This document shows, in pieces, positions 52,448 through 61,848 of a DNA stretch of 64,000 bases; position 1 is the first letter of the stretch, and every line of letters starts with the position of its first letter. A program made the translations under genes and the position numbers. The stretch is from Haloferax gibbonsii ATCC 33959 (GTDB lineage Archaea; Halobacteriota; Halobacteria; Halobacteriales; Haloferacaceae). The notes under the pieces were generated by a model. That model ran no database searches. It was not told the DNA's origin and was given only the letters and a program-made list of their open reading frames with translations. The DNA lies in assembly GCF_000336775.1 (NCBI RefSeq), contig NZ_AOLJ01000022.1, positions 1 to 64,000 of the forward strand, written 5' to 3'.

Positions 52448-53368
52448 ATGGACGACAGTATCCTCGACGCTATCGGGTCGCCGCTGGTCCGCGTCGACTC
52501 CCCCGAGGGGTCGACAATCGCGGCGAAGATAGAGTCGAAGAACCCGGGGGGGTCGGCGAAGGACCGCCCCGCGCTGGCGATGGTCGAGGCGGCCGAGGAG
52601 GCGGGCGACATCTCGCCGGGCGACCACCTCGTCGAACCCACGTCCGGGAACACCGGTATCGGACTCGCGGTCGTCGCGGCGGCGAAGGGCTACGACCTGA
52701 CTATCGTCATGCCGGACTCGATGTCGCCCGAGCGCCGCGAAATCATGCGCGCCTACGGGGCGACCATCGAACTCGTCGAGGGCGACATCTCCGCCGCGAA
52801 AGAGCGCGCCGACGAACTCGAAGCCGAGGGCATGTACCAACTCCGGCAGTTCGAGAACCCCGCGAACCCGGAGGCGCACTACCGGACGACCGCCGAGGAG
52901 ATTCTCGAACAGGTGGGCGACCGCCGCATCGACGCCCTCGTCGCCGGCATCGGCACCGGCGGCACGATTTCGGGCAACGGCCGCCGCCTCGTCGAGGAGT
53001 TCCCCTCGATGCGCGTCGTCGGCGTCGAACCCGCCGAGAGCGCCGTCCTCTCGGGCCACGAGGTCGGCAACAACGACTTCCAGGGGATGGGGCCGGGCTT
53101 CGTCAGCCCCAACCTCGACACCGACCTCATCGACGACGTGGAAATCGTCGAACTCGCGGACGCCGAGGCCGAGTGTCGTCGCCTCGCCCGCGAGGAAGGC
53201 ATCCTCGTCGGGCAATCGTCGGGCGCGTCGCTCCTCGCGGCCAAGCGCGTCGCCGAGCGACTCGCCGACCCCGACGCGGACGAGGAAGACCGACCGCTCG
53301 TCGTGACGGTCTTCTGGGACTCCGGCGAGCGCTACATGTCCACCGGGATGTTCGACGCCGAGGAATAG
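52448..53368 (+). CDS. cysK: Cysteine synthase A
   Basis: A 306-residue PLP enzyme of fold type II. PLP-binding Lys38 is in NPGGSAKDRPA; TSGNTG (substrate loop) and GTGGTISG (phosphate-binding loop) are present. It makes cysteine from O-acetylserine and sulfide. The length is slightly below the 320-residue bacterial norm. It is 128 bases from the divergent thioredoxin gene. Confidence 0.93.
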   Translation: MDDSILDAIGSPLVRVDSPEGSTIAAKIESKNPGGSAKDRPALAMVEAAEEAGDISPGDHLVEPTSGNTGIGLAVVAAAKGYDLTIVMPDSMSPERREIMRAYGATIELVEGDISAAKERADELEAEGMYQLRQFENPANPEAHYRTTAEEILEQVGDRRIDALVAGIGTGGTISGNGRRLVEEFPSMRVVGVEPAESAVLSGHEVGNNDFQGMGPGFVSPNLDTDLIDDVEIVELADAEAECRRLAREEGILVGQSSGASLLAAKRVAERLADPDADEEDRPLVVTVFWDSGERYMSTGMFDAEE

Positions 53369-53389
53369 CGGTCTCTCGACGGCCGGCTC

Positions 53390-53842
53390 TCACCGACCGA
53401 ACTCGTCTTCCGCGACTCTGACGACGAGCGTTCGCTCCACGTCTCTGAGGTCGTAGTCGGGGACCGAGCCGTCGACGCGCGTCACGTACATCGGCTCGAC
53501 GAGGCGGCCGTCTTCGACGCCGTAGATGGCGAGGTGGTCGCCGGTGTCTTCCGGCTGGACCGCCCCGTCTCGAATCTGTCGGGCGAGGTCGCGAGAGAGC
53601 CACTCGTCGGGCGAGACGGAGGGCTCGCGGACCAGCGAGAAGTCGGCGAAACGGACGAGATACCAGTTGAGGTCGTTGAGAAGCGAGACGGCCGCGCCGA
53701 GGCTCACCGTGTCGACCGAAAGCGAGTTGTCGAACGGTTCTGCGATGTCGTAGGTCGAAAGCGCCGCGCGGGCGGTGTCGCGCGACAGCAGTTCGTACTG
53801 GAGGTGGACGTCCTCCGCGCCGACGATACAGACCTGCGTCAC
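53390..53842 (-). CDS. DUF5804-like haloarchaeal protein
   Basis: A 150-residue protein (VCIVGAEDVHLQYELLSRDTARAALSTYDI; VSLGAAVSLLNDLNWYLVRFADFSLVREPS). I recall this as a conserved haloarchaeal family, DUF5804, of unknown function. No nucleotide-binding or metal motif is apparent. It is convergent with cysK, 21 bases apart. Confidence 0.72.
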   Translation of the reverse strand: MTQVCIVGAEDVHLQYELLSRDTARAALSTYDIAEPFDNSLSVDTVSLGAAVSLLNDLNWYLVRFADFSLVREPSVSPDEWLSRDLARQIRDGAVQPEDTGDHLAIYGVEDGRLVEPMYVTRVDGSVPDYDLRDVERTLVVRVAEDEFGR

Positions 53843-53884
53843 GTCGAGAGGGAGGGTCCGGACTCGGTAAAGCGGTTCCGGTAC

Positions 53885-54139
53885 TCAGGCGGTCGATTCC
53901 CACTCGGCGGCGCAGGACTCGTCGCAGAAGACGACGCGCTCGCGTTCGAGGGTTATCTTACCGGGCTTATCGATGTCCCGCTCGAGGAGGACCTGGTAGT
54001 GGGCTTCGCTCATGTCGACGCGGGCGCGGCAGGCCGCGCACCGCTCGACGGTGTCGCTCCAGTCGGTCCGCGACGCCCGGTGGCTGACGCGCCACTCGGG
54101 GCCGGGGCGGCCGTGACCGGGATGCGATGTTTTCGACAT
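53885..54139 (-). CDS. Small zinc-finger protein (DUF7576-like)
   Basis: An 84-residue protein. Four cysteines in two pairs, CAAC (34-37) and CDESC (72-76), fit a treble-clef or FPG-like zinc site. The sequence VVFCDESCAAEWE resembles metal-ribbon tails of haloarchaeal small proteins. A TATA-like TTTATTTACC lies upstream on the minus strand (about 54160). Function unknown. Confidence 0.7.
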   Translation of the reverse strand: MSKTSHPGHGRPGPEWRVSHRASRTDWSDTVERCAACRARVDMSEAHYQVLLERDIDKPGKITLERERVVFCDESCAAEWESTA

Positions 54140-54339
54140 GAGAGAACCCTAGCGCTCACGGTAAATAAAGCCATTTTTGTGCAATTGTTCATTCGAAACG
54201 AATCTAAACGTTTGAAGAATCGTGACTATGTTGGTCGTTTGCACGGTTCGTATGTGCGTCGGTACCGCACCTCGGTGGGCCTGACGACGGGCCGCGCTTC
54301 GGGCCTCTCGCCGGCGGCTTCCACCTCGCGCTCCCGCGC

Positions 54340-55515
54340 TCAGTCGCCGTCGGGGGACACGACGACGCGTTCGCGGGCGGCCTCGGCCGCGAGGTCGAAC
54401 AGGTCGTCGGGTTCCGCGGCCTCGACGGCCGACAGCGAGGCGTTCGTCTCGGGGAAACTCGGTGCGACGCGCTCGCAACCGACCGGGAGCGTCGAGTCGT
54501 CGTAGGTGCCGAGGTCGCGGGCGGCCGCGACGATATCGGTCTTGTCGCGGGTCAAAAGCGGGCGGTGGACGGGGTAGTCGACCGCGGCCTCGGTGACGGC
54601 GAGGTTCTCGCCGGTCTGGCTCGACTTCTGACCGAGCGACTCCCCGGTCACGATTGAGTGGGCGTGCTCGTCGGTGGCGACCTCGGCGGCGACGGCGAGC
54701 ATCGCGCGCCGAAGCGAGAGCATCCGGGTGTCCTCGACGGTCTCCATCAGTCGCTCGACCACGTCGCCGGCGGGGACGACGTGGACCCGCATGTCCGCGT
54801 TCGGGGCGCGGCGGGCGATGGTCCGCACGGTCTCGATGGCTCGCGCGCGGTGGTCCGCACCGCCGTAGTCGCCCAGGTCGACGTAGACGGGGACGATTTC
54901 GCAGCCCCGGCGCATCAGCTCCCACGTCGCCACCGGCGAGTCGATGCCGCCGGAGACGAGCGAGACGGCTCGGCCCTGCGTCCCGAGCGGGAGTCCGCCG
55001 GGCCCGTCGAACCGCCGCACGGAGAGATAGGCCGTCTCCTCGCGGCACTCGATTCGGTAGGATCGGTCGGGGTCGTCGAGGTCGACGGGCGCGCCGGTCG
55101 CGTCGACGACGGCGCTCCCGGCCTCGCGTTCGAGGTCGGAACTGGTGAACCCGTGTTGGTCGGCGTCGCCGACGCGGTCGGCGTCGACGGCGAAACTCGC
55201 CCCGTCGGGGTGGTCGGACGCGAGGGTTCGGCAGGTCGCGACGATGTCGTCGAGGACGGGGTCGCAGGCGACGCAGGGGCGCGCCCAGACGACGCCCGGC
55301 ACCTCGGCGCAGGCGGCCGCGACGGCGTCGGCGTCGGCCGCGTCGCGGACGAGCAGGCGGGACCACTCCCGCTCGACGCGGCCCGGAAGCGAGCGGTCGT
55401 CGAGGACCGCCTGGAGGTTCGTCCGCAGTCTGGCCTCCATCTTCGCCCGGACGCTCGAACTCTTCGTGCCCACCTCGCCGTAGCCGACGAGGACGACGTG
55501 CGCCGTCTGATTCAC
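54340..55515 (-). CDS. thiI: tRNA sulfurtransferase ThiI (no rhodanese domain)
   Basis: A 391-residue protein. The ThiI N-terminal part GYGEVGTKSSSVRAKME is followed by a THUMP domain (about 60-165), then a PP-loop ATPase with SLVSGGIDSPVA (SGGIDS at 188-193) and GESLGQKSSQTGENL. It makes 4-thiouridine at tRNA position 8. The C-terminal rhodanese domain of enteric ThiI is absent, as in most archaea; a Cys near the end (VGCERVAP) may form the needed disulfide. Confidence 0.94.
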   Translation of the reverse strand: MNQTAHVVLVGYGEVGTKSSSVRAKMEARLRTNLQAVLDDRSLPGRVEREWSRLLVRDAADADAVAAACAEVPGVVWARPCVACDPVLDDIVATCRTLASDHPDGASFAVDADRVGDADQHGFTSSDLEREAGSAVVDATGAPVDLDDPDRSYRIECREETAYLSVRRFDGPGGLPLGTQGRAVSLVSGGIDSPVATWELMRRGCEIVPVYVDLGDYGGADHRARAIETVRTIARRAPNADMRVHVVPAGDVVERLMETVEDTRMLSLRRAMLAVAAEVATDEHAHSIVTGESLGQKSSQTGENLAVTEAAVDYPVHRPLLTRDKTDIVAAARDLGTYDDSTLPVGCERVAPSFPETNASLSAVEAAEPDDLFDLAAEAARERVVVSPDGD

Positions 55516-55769
55516 GGTCGACGTTCTCCGCGGGAACCCTTCAGCGTCTCGTTTCGCGGGGCGTCCGCGCCCGACTCGACGCGACTCCCTCCGTCGCTAT
55601 TAGTGTTATATATCTGTACATAGTACAATTTACTGAACCGTAGACAGACGGCGAAACAATATAAACCGCTTAATAGATTTCACCCCGTTTCCCTCTCGTA
55701 CAACCGCCGACCGCCCCGCGGCCGCTCTCGACGAACAACTGCCGCCACCTCGATGCCCACTCGATGCCA
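55516..55769. promoter_or_regulatory. Divergent control region thiI-ppk1
   Basis: 254 bases without a gene. The AT-rich centre contains GTTATATATC (55605-55614), the 13-bp palindrome TGTAC-ATA-GTACA (55615-55627), and CAATATAAACC (55657-55667), likely the ppk1 TATA. That places transcript start near 55690 and gives a leader of about 80 bases. The palindrome is a candidate operator. Confidence 0.5.
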
Positions 55770-58304
55770 ATGACCGACGAGTCGCCAGCCGATATCGACC
55801 TCGCAGCCCCGCAGTACTATCTCAACCGCGAGCTGAGCGAACTGGAGTTCCAGTCCCGCGTGCTCAACGAAGCGCTCGACGACCGGAACCCGCTTCTCGA
55901 ACGGGTCCGCTTTCTGTCCATCTTCACGAAGAACTTAGACGAGTTCTTCATGAAGCGCGTCGGCGGGCTGAAACAGCAGATAGACGCCGGCGTGACGGAG
56001 CGGACGACCGACGGCCGGACGCCCCGCGAGCAGTGGGAGGAGGCCATCGACAAGGCCCGCCCCATGTTCGAGCGACAGGCGGCGTGCTACCGCGAGGAGA
56101 TTCGGCCGGCGCTCGCCGACGCGGGAATCCGCGTCTGCGACTACGACGAGCTGACGCCCGACCAGCGGGCGGAGATGCGCGACTACTTCGAACTCTCGGT
56201 GTTGCCGACGCTCACCCCGCTGTCGTTCGACCCGGCGCACCCCTTCCCGTTCATCTCGAACCTCTCGCTTTCGCTCGCGGTCGTCACCCGCGACGACGAC
56301 GGCGACCAGACGTTCACGCGCGTGAAGATTCCGCAGAACCGCCCGCGACTCGTCGAAGTCGAGACCGACGGCGACGAGCTTCGGTACGTCCTCTTAGAGG
56401 AGGTCATCCGCGCCAACCTCGACCTCCTGTTCCCGAACGTCGAGGTCGTCGACACCGCGGTGTTCAAGCTGACCCGGAACGCCGAGGTTCGCCGGAACGA
56501 GGAGGTCGCGGAGGATCTCATCGACATGATTGAGGAGGTGCTCGAACAGCGCCGCTTCGCCACCGTCGTCCGCCTCGAAATCGAGGCCGACGCGCCCGAG
56601 GCGGCGCGGGACCTCCTCGTCGAGCAGTTGGACCTCGCCGACCGCGAGGTGTTCGAACTCCGCGGACCGCTCGACTACCGCGAGCTGATGGACCTCACGG
56701 ACCTCGACCGGCCGGACCTCTCGCTGGAGTCGTGGACGCCGCAGCCGCACCCGCGGTTTTCGGACCTCGACGCGACCGACGCGGGCATCGGCTCGGGCGC
56801 GTCTCCCCCCGAGACAGCCGCCGAGGACGGCGACACCATCTTCGACGAGATTCGCCGTAAGGACGTGCTGTTGCACCACCCGTACCACTCGTTCGGCGAC
56901 ACCGTCCAGGAGTTCCTCGACGAGGCCGCCAACGACCCCAACGTGCTGGCCATCAAGGCCGCCATCTACCGGACGGCGTCGGACTCGAAAATCATCGAGG
57001 CGCTCATCGACGCCGCCGACAACGGCAAGCAGGTCGCGGCGATGGTCGAACTCAAAGCGCGGTTCGACGAGCAGAACAACCTCGAATGGGTCCGCCGCCT
57101 CGAAGAGGAAGGCATCCACGTCGCCTACGGCACCATCGGGCTGAAGACGCACACGAAGACCGCGCTCGTCGTCCGCGAGGAGGAAGACGGCGTCCGCCTC
57201 TACTCCCACGTCGCCACGGGGAACTACCACTCCGGGACCGCGAAGGGCTACGTCGACCTCGGCGTCCTCACCGCCGACCGCGACATCGGGCAGGACCTCG
57301 TGAAGGTGTTCAACTTCTTCACCGGCCCCTCGCTGGACGAGGAGTTCCGGAAGCTCCTCATCGCGCCCGTGACGATGCGAAACGAGTTCACGAAGTGCAT
57401 CCGCCGGGAGGCCGAACACGCCCGCGCCGGCCGCGACGCCCGCATCGTCGCCAAGATGAACGCGCTCGAAGACCCCGGTATCGTCGAGGAACTGTACGAG
57501 GCCTCGATGGCCGGCGTCGACATCGACCTGCTCGTCCGCGACATCTGTCGGCTCCGCCCCGGTCTGGAGGGCGTCTCGGAGACCGTCACGGTCCGGAGCG
57601 TCGTCGACCGCTTTCTCGAACACTCCCGCATCTTCTACTTCGAGAACGCGGGCGACCCCGACTACTACATCGGCTCCGCGGACTGGATGACCCGCAACCT
57701 CGACAAGCGCGTCGAGGCCGTCGCGCCCGTCGAGGACACCGACATCCGCGAACAGTTGCGGTTCATCCTCGAACTCGGTTTCGCGGACAACCGGAAGGCG
57801 TGGGAGATGAACGCCGACGGCACCTACGACCAGCGCGACCCGGGCGACGGCCACGAGATTAGCATGCAGCGAATCCTGATGGAACAGACGCTCGGCGGGT
57901 CGAACACTCCCGGCGTCCACCGGGGTATCTCGGCGTCGCACCCCGACGTGCCCGAGACGCTCCTCGTGGAGTCCGACCCGTCCGTGATGGCTCCCCGAGA
58001 CGGCGCGGCGACTGCGGATGCGGACGAGGGCGAGGATAAGGCCGAAGCCGGGGACGAGAGCGACATCGAAGCCGTCGCCGGCGCCGCCACCGAATCCGCA
58101 ACCGAACCCACCGTTGAGGCGGGCACGGGCGCGCCGAAGAACGGCGACCCGCAGCACGTCCTCGACGACTTCCCCGAGAAGTGGTACGTGCCGAGCAGTC
58201 GGCACTACGAGTACGCGGTTCGGACGCCGGACGGCGACCGCGACTACCGGAAGACGGCCGAGGCGGCCGCGCGACTGGTCGAAAAGTACTACGGCGAGGA
58301 ATAA
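55770..58304 (+). CDS. ppk1: Polyphosphate kinase 1
   Basis: An 844-residue PPK1. The N domain starts YYLNRELSELEFQSRVL. The catalytic core contains DVLLHHPYHSFGDTVQEFLDEAA, the phospho-accepting His480 in YSHVATGNYHSGTAKGYVDLG, and the second phospholipase D-like block DYYIGSADWMTRNLDKRVE. It makes polyphosphate reversibly from ATP. Residues about 725-790 are an acidic Ala/Glu/Asp-rich insertion before a short conserved C-terminus. ATGs at 55752 and 55764 are alternatives. PPK1 is uncommon in archaea. Confidence 0.95.
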   Translation: MTDESPADIDLAAPQYYLNRELSELEFQSRVLNEALDDRNPLLERVRFLSIFTKNLDEFFMKRVGGLKQQIDAGVTERTTDGRTPREQWEEAIDKARPMFERQAACYREEIRPALADAGIRVCDYDELTPDQRAEMRDYFELSVLPTLTPLSFDPAHPFPFISNLSLSLAVVTRDDDGDQTFTRVKIPQNRPRLVEVETDGDELRYVLLEEVIRANLDLLFPNVEVVDTAVFKLTRNAEVRRNEEVAEDLIDMIEEVLEQRRFATVVRLEIEADAPEAARDLLVEQLDLADREVFELRGPLDYRELMDLTDLDRPDLSLESWTPQPHPRFSDLDATDAGIGSGASPPETAAEDGDTIFDEIRRKDVLLHHPYHSFGDTVQEFLDEAANDPNVLAIKAAIYRTASDSKIIEALIDAADNGKQVAAMVELKARFDEQNNLEWVRRLEEEGIHVAYGTIGLKTHTKTALVVREEEDGVRLYSHVATGNYHSGTAKGYVDLGVLTADRDIGQDLVKVFNFFTGPSLDEEFRKLLIAPVTMRNEFTKCIRREAEHARAGRDARIVAKMNALEDPGIVEELYEASMAGVDIDLLVRDICRLRPGLEGVSETVTVRSVVDRFLEHSRIFYFENAGDPDYYIGSADWMTRNLDKRVEAVAPVEDTDIREQLRFILELGFADNRKAWEMNADGTYDQRDPGDGHEISMQRILMEQTLGGSNTPGVHRGISASHPDVPETLLVESDPSVMAPRDGAATADADEGEDKAEAGDESDIEAVAGAATESATEPTVEAGTGAPKNGDPQHVLDDFPEKWYVPSSRHYEYAVRTPDGDRDYRKTAEAAARLVEKYYGEE

Positions 58305-58364
58305 TCGCACCGCCCTCGCGGGCGAAGCGGTGTCCTGTTTTCGCGGCCCTGCGAGTCGCGCCGA

Positions 58365-59573
58365 TTAGAACGTGCTGAGTTCGCCTTCGATGGTCCGACG
58401 GGTGATGTCGGTCACGTTCGCGAGTTCGCGGTCGACGATTGCGACGACCTCGTCTTCGATGTCGGCGACGGTGACGCCCTCGTCCGTGATGACTTTCGCG
58501 TCGGCGACGTGCGGCTCGTCGATGGGGCGGCCGATCTGCGAGAGCAGGCGGACCTGCAGGTCGCGGATGCCGTCGACCTCGGCGACGACCGTCTCGGCGA
58601 TGTGGGTCGAAAGCAGGTTGTAAATCTTCCCGATGTGGTTGACGGGGTTCTTGCCGGAGGTCGCCTCCATGCTCATCGGGCGGTTCGGCGTGATGAGGCC
58701 GTTGGCGCGGTTGCCGCGGCCGACGGAGCCGTCGTCGCCCTGCTCGGCGGACGTGCCGGTCGTGGTGAGGTAGATGGAGCCCTCCTCGTAGTCGTCGGCG
58801 GTGTTGACCTCGACGTTGACCTCGCGGTCGGTGTAGTCGGTGGCGAGCTCGGAGACGAACTCGCGGACGTCGTCGACGGCGGCGACGTAGTCGTCGATGT
58901 CCTCGATGTGTTTGTCGACCATGGCGGCGGCGACGGTCACGTCGATGACGTCGCCCTCGCGCTTGCCCATGAGCTTGATGTCCTGTCCGAGTTCGGGGTG
59001 GTCGTCGCCGTAGGCCGCGCCGTTGAGGGCGCGCTCGGCTTCGAGGACGATCTGTTCCGTCTCGGTCAGGGGGGCGTGGCCGACGCCGAAGCTCGTGTCG
59101 TTCGCCATCGGGACCTGCTGGGTCTCCTCGCCGAACACGTCCTGGAGGTCGCCGGAGCCCTCGCCGAGCTTCACGTCGACGATGATGTCCGTGCCCACGT
59201 CGAGCCCGGGGATGTTCTCGTTGAGGTACTCGCGGGCGGCCCGGAGCGCCGTCGAATCCACGGGAATCTTCTCGCCGTCGTACTCCTTCGTGGCGCGGCC
59301 GACGATGAGGAGATAGATGGGTTCGATGACCTCGCCGCCGCCGAAGGCGGGCGCGGCCGTGCCGGCGACGAGCTGGGTCTCGTCGGTGTTGTAGTGAAGC
59401 ACCTTGCCGACGCGGTCGAGATAGAGGTTCGAGAGGGCGCGGGAGACGCTCTCGGCGATACCGTCGGAGATGGAGTCAGGGTGCCCGATGCCCTTTCGCT
59501 CGACGATTTCGACCTCCTGGTCCTCGACCGCGCGCTTGTCGGCGGATTCGAGGCGGATATTTCGGTCGCTCAT
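58365..59573 (-). CDS. mat: Archaeal S-adenosylmethionine synthetase
   Basis: A 402-residue protein of the archaeal MAT family, unlike bacterial MetK. The motifs are [42 protein letters not shown], and [32 protein letters not shown]. It makes SAM from methionine and ATP, feeding methylation enzymes such as FlpA. A TATA-like GTTATAGAA (about 59600-59608, minus strand) sits 30 bases upstream. Confidence 0.95.
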   Translation of the reverse strand: MSDRNIRLESADKRAVEDQEVEIVERKGIGHPDSISDGIAESVSRALSNLYLDRVGKVLHYNTDETQLVAGTAAPAFGGGEVIEPIYLLIVGRATKEYDGEKIPVDSTALRAAREYLNENIPGLDVGTDIIVDVKLGEGSGDLQDVFGEETQQVPMANDTSFGVGHAPLTETEQIVLEAERALNGAAYGDDHPELGQDIKLMGKREGDVIDVTVAAAMVDKHIEDIDDYVAAVDDVREFVSELATDYTDREVNVEVNTADDYEEGSIYLTTTGTSAEQGDDGSVGRGNRANGLITPNRPMSMEATSGKNPVNHIGKIYNLLSTHIAETVVAEVDGIRDLQVRLLSQIGRPIDEPHVADAKVITDEGVTVADIEDEVVAIVDRELANVTDITRRTIEGELSTF

Positions 59574-59700
59574 TGGCGGGACGTACCCGGCGGGCGGTTC
59601 TATAACTTGCGGAAACCTTTGGCCACACTCGTATTACCTGAGAGTATGCTCGGGCAGTATCTGCCGAGAGAACGGACGCCTGCGGGAGCCGACGACCCGA

Positions 59701-60258
59701 CTACTCCTCGGGCGCGCCCAGCAGCATCCCGAGGTAGGAGGTCCGAATCTGGTCGTCGGGGTCGAGACCGAGGTCGCGGAGGACGGCGAACGCCCCCTCG
59801 CGGGCGTCGTCGACGCCGGACTCGACCTCGACTTCGACCTCCACGAACTCGCCGAGTCCCGCCACCGAATCGAGCGAGACGGTGTAGCCGTCGAGGGCGA
59901 ACCGCTCGCGGTCCTTCTCGACGGTCGCGGCGGAGTCGAAACCGACGGCCTCGCAGATGGCGTCCATCGTCTCGCCGTCCTCGACGCCCGTCTCGTACTC
60001 CCGGCGGGTCTTCGACGACTCGTCGACGAGCGGTCCCTTGTAGGTGACGACGGTCTCCTCGTCGGCGAGGTCGCCGCCCTCGTAGCGCGACTCGCGCCGG
60101 AGTCGAAGCGCCTCGTCGGTCTCGGCGAAGTCCCTGTGCGGGGCGTCGTAGTAGGTGTCCGTCTGGGCGACGCGGTTGACCTGCTCGGCTTCGGTCGCGT
60201 CGAGTCGCTCCCGAACCGCGTCGTGGTCCGCGCGCACCTTGACCTCGACTTCGTACAT
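59701..60258 (-). CDS. CYTH domain protein (class IV adenylate cyclase / thiamine-triphosphatase type)
   Basis: A 185-residue CYTH protein. The signature ExExK is in YEVEVKV (residues 2-8). Charged tunnel residues follow: RLRRESRY, ETVVTYKGPL, and FVEVEVEVE. The family handles triphosphates such as ATP or ThTP, or converts ATP to cAMP. The annotation CyaB is common, but activity is not proven in haloarchaea. The frame is open to 60285, but MYEVEVKV at 60258 is the natural start. Confidence 0.88.
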   Translation of the reverse strand: MYEVEVKVRADHDAVRERLDATEAEQVNRVAQTDTYYDAPHRDFAETDEALRLRRESRYEGGDLADEETVVTYKGPLVDESSKTRREYETGVEDGETMDAICEAVGFDSAATVEKDRERFALDGYTVSLDSVAGLGEFVEVEVEVESGVDDAREGAFAVLRDLGLDPDDQIRTSYLGMLLGAPEE

Positions 60259-60372
60259 GCTTCGACCGGCGCGTCCGGGGGGCAAAAACCTCGGTGACTC
60301 GCGCCGGCGACCCCTCAGTATCGAGGTATTTGTTACCTTTTATCATGCAAGACCGCGTAGTACGACGGGAGT

Positions 60373-60888
60373 ATGAGCCAAGAGACGCCGAACCCGGCCA
60401 CCGCAGTAGAACAGCGCGTCGGCGAGGCCGCCGACTACGAAATCACGGGTCGCGTCATCCTCACCGCGATGGCGAGCGGGTTCGTCGGGACGGTGTTGAT
60501 GCTCCCCGTCCTCGTCGGCATCCCCGAACTCCTCGGCCTCTTCACGACCGGGCCGATTACGCGATTCGCCGGGATGGCGGCGTTCTTCGGCTACGAACCG
60601 ACGCTCGCCCTCGGTGCGTTCCTCTTCGGCATCGGCGGGGTCATCGTCCTCCCGGTGACGTTCGTCGTCGTCGGGGCGTTCCTCCCGCCGGAGTCGCCGG
60701 AGTACCTCCGCGGCGTGTCGTTCGCGACGCTCTACTGGGTCGGGTTCGTGCCGGCGTTCTGGCCGCAGGCCGACGCGTTCGTCATCCTCTCGTTCCTCGT
60801 GTTCTCGCTTCTGGCCCACTGGGTGTACGGCCTCTCGCTCGGCTACCTGCTCGACCTGTTCGCGGGCATCCCGCAACACGAGGTCTGA
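60373..60888 (+). CDS. DUF6789-like membrane protein upstream of the cytochrome oxidase genes
   Basis: A 171-residue protein with four hydrophobic segments (near 28-52, 72-95, 95-110 and 125-160). I recall such small membrane proteins near haloarchaeal oxidase genes (DUF6789). It may help oxidase assembly; this is inference from position. It is 183 bases upstream of coxB. Confidence 0.7.
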   Translation: MSQETPNPATAVEQRVGEAADYEITGRVILTAMASGFVGTVLMLPVLVGIPELLGLFTTGPITRFAGMAAFFGYEPTLALGAFLFGIGGVIVLPVTFVVVGAFLPPESPEYLRGVSFATLYWVGFVPAFWPQADAFVILSFLVFSLLAHWVYGLSLGYLLDLFAGIPQHEV

Positions 60889-61042
60889 CCGGGCGTCGCC
60901 GGCGGTCGGGCTCTCCGTCGTCCACCGTCGCCCGCGACCCCGACCGCCGTCCGTTCTGTTCTCTTCTTTCGCCGAGCGACCGGAAACGTCCGTTCGAGGC
61001 CGGTCACCACCGACTTCTCCGAAACAATAATCATCACGAACG

Positions 61043-61051
61043 TTAATTATA
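61043..61051 (+). promoter_or_regulatory. TATA box of the cox operon
   Basis: TTAATTATA is centred about 25 bases before the ATG at 61072. It supports this start over the in-frame GTG codons at 61060 and 61063. Confidence 0.5.
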
Positions 61052-61071
61052 CTATTTGGGTGGTGTTATCA

Positions 61072-61848
61072 ATGGTCACGGAACTCGTACCGGCGGCCGC
61101 GTTCCCGCTCCAGTCGGGGTTGGTCCCGCGAGGGACGCGCACGTTCGTCTTCGAAAGCATCTTCGAGGTGTTCCTGCTCTTGGGGACGCTCGTCGGGGTC
61201 GTCGTCGTGGGGTACATGCTCTACAACGCGTACAAGTATCGCTCCGGCTCCGGAAACGGTCACATCGACGACGAGGACCGCCTCGTCCTCGGGGAACTCC
61301 CGTCGGGGAGCGGCGGCGGGCGAAAGCTGTTCACTTCGTTTTTCATGAGCATGATAATCGTCGTCTCGCTGGTCTCGTGGACGTACCTGACGCTCCTGTA
61401 CGTCGAGGAGGGCCCCTCCGACGCCGAGTCGCTCGACGTCGAGGTCGAGGGCTACCAGTTCGGCTGGCGCTTTACCTATCCGAACGGCCATACCACCGAC
61501 GGCGTGCTCCGGGTCCCCGCTGACCGGCCCGTCCAGCTGACGATTACCACCGCGGACGTGTTCCACAACTTCGGCATCACGGAGTTACGCGTCAAGTCCG
61601 ACGCCATCCCCGGCCAGGAGACCGAGACGTGGTTCACCGCCGACGAGCCCGGGACCTACACCGCCCAGTGTTACGAACTCTGCGGGGCGGGCCACTCCTA
61701 CATGTCCGCCGAGGTCATCGTGATGCCGCCCGACGAGTACGAGGCGTGGTACGCGAACACGACCGCGGATAACGCGACCGCGAGCGAGTCGAGCGCCGAT
61801 GAATCGGTCGCCGCGAAATCGAGTCTCCGACCGGCGGTGGTCCCATGA
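61072..61848 (+). CDS. coxB: Cytochrome c oxidase subunit II
   Basis: A 258-residue subunit. Two N-terminal TM helices (about 20-52 and 83-107) are followed by an extracellular cupredoxin domain with EVEGYQFGWRFTYPN. The CuA ligands are in CYELCGAGHSYM: Cys200, Cys204, His208 and Met211, with a further His in VFHNFGI. It accepts electrons from halocyanin or cytochrome c. A flexible Ser/Ala/Thr tail ends it. It overlaps coxA by 4 bases (ATGA). Confidence 0.94.
   Translation: MVTELVPAAAFPLQSGLVPRGTRTFVFESIFEVFLLLGTLVGVVVVGYMLYNAYKYRSGSGNGHIDDEDRLVLGELPSGSGGGRKLFTSFFMSMIIVVSLVSWTYLTLLYVEEGPSDAESLDVEVEGYQFGWRFTYPNGHTTDGVLRVPADRPVQLTITTADVFHNFGITELRVKSDAIPGQETETWFTADEPGTYTAQCYELCGAGHSYMSAEVIVMPPDEYEAWYANTTADNATASESSADESVAAKSSLRPAVVP

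Noticed and set aside
51833..53215. Upstream extension of the hypothetical gene at 51062-51832
   Set aside because: This part of the open frame runs antisense through cysK and the thioredoxin gene; the product would be low-complexity.
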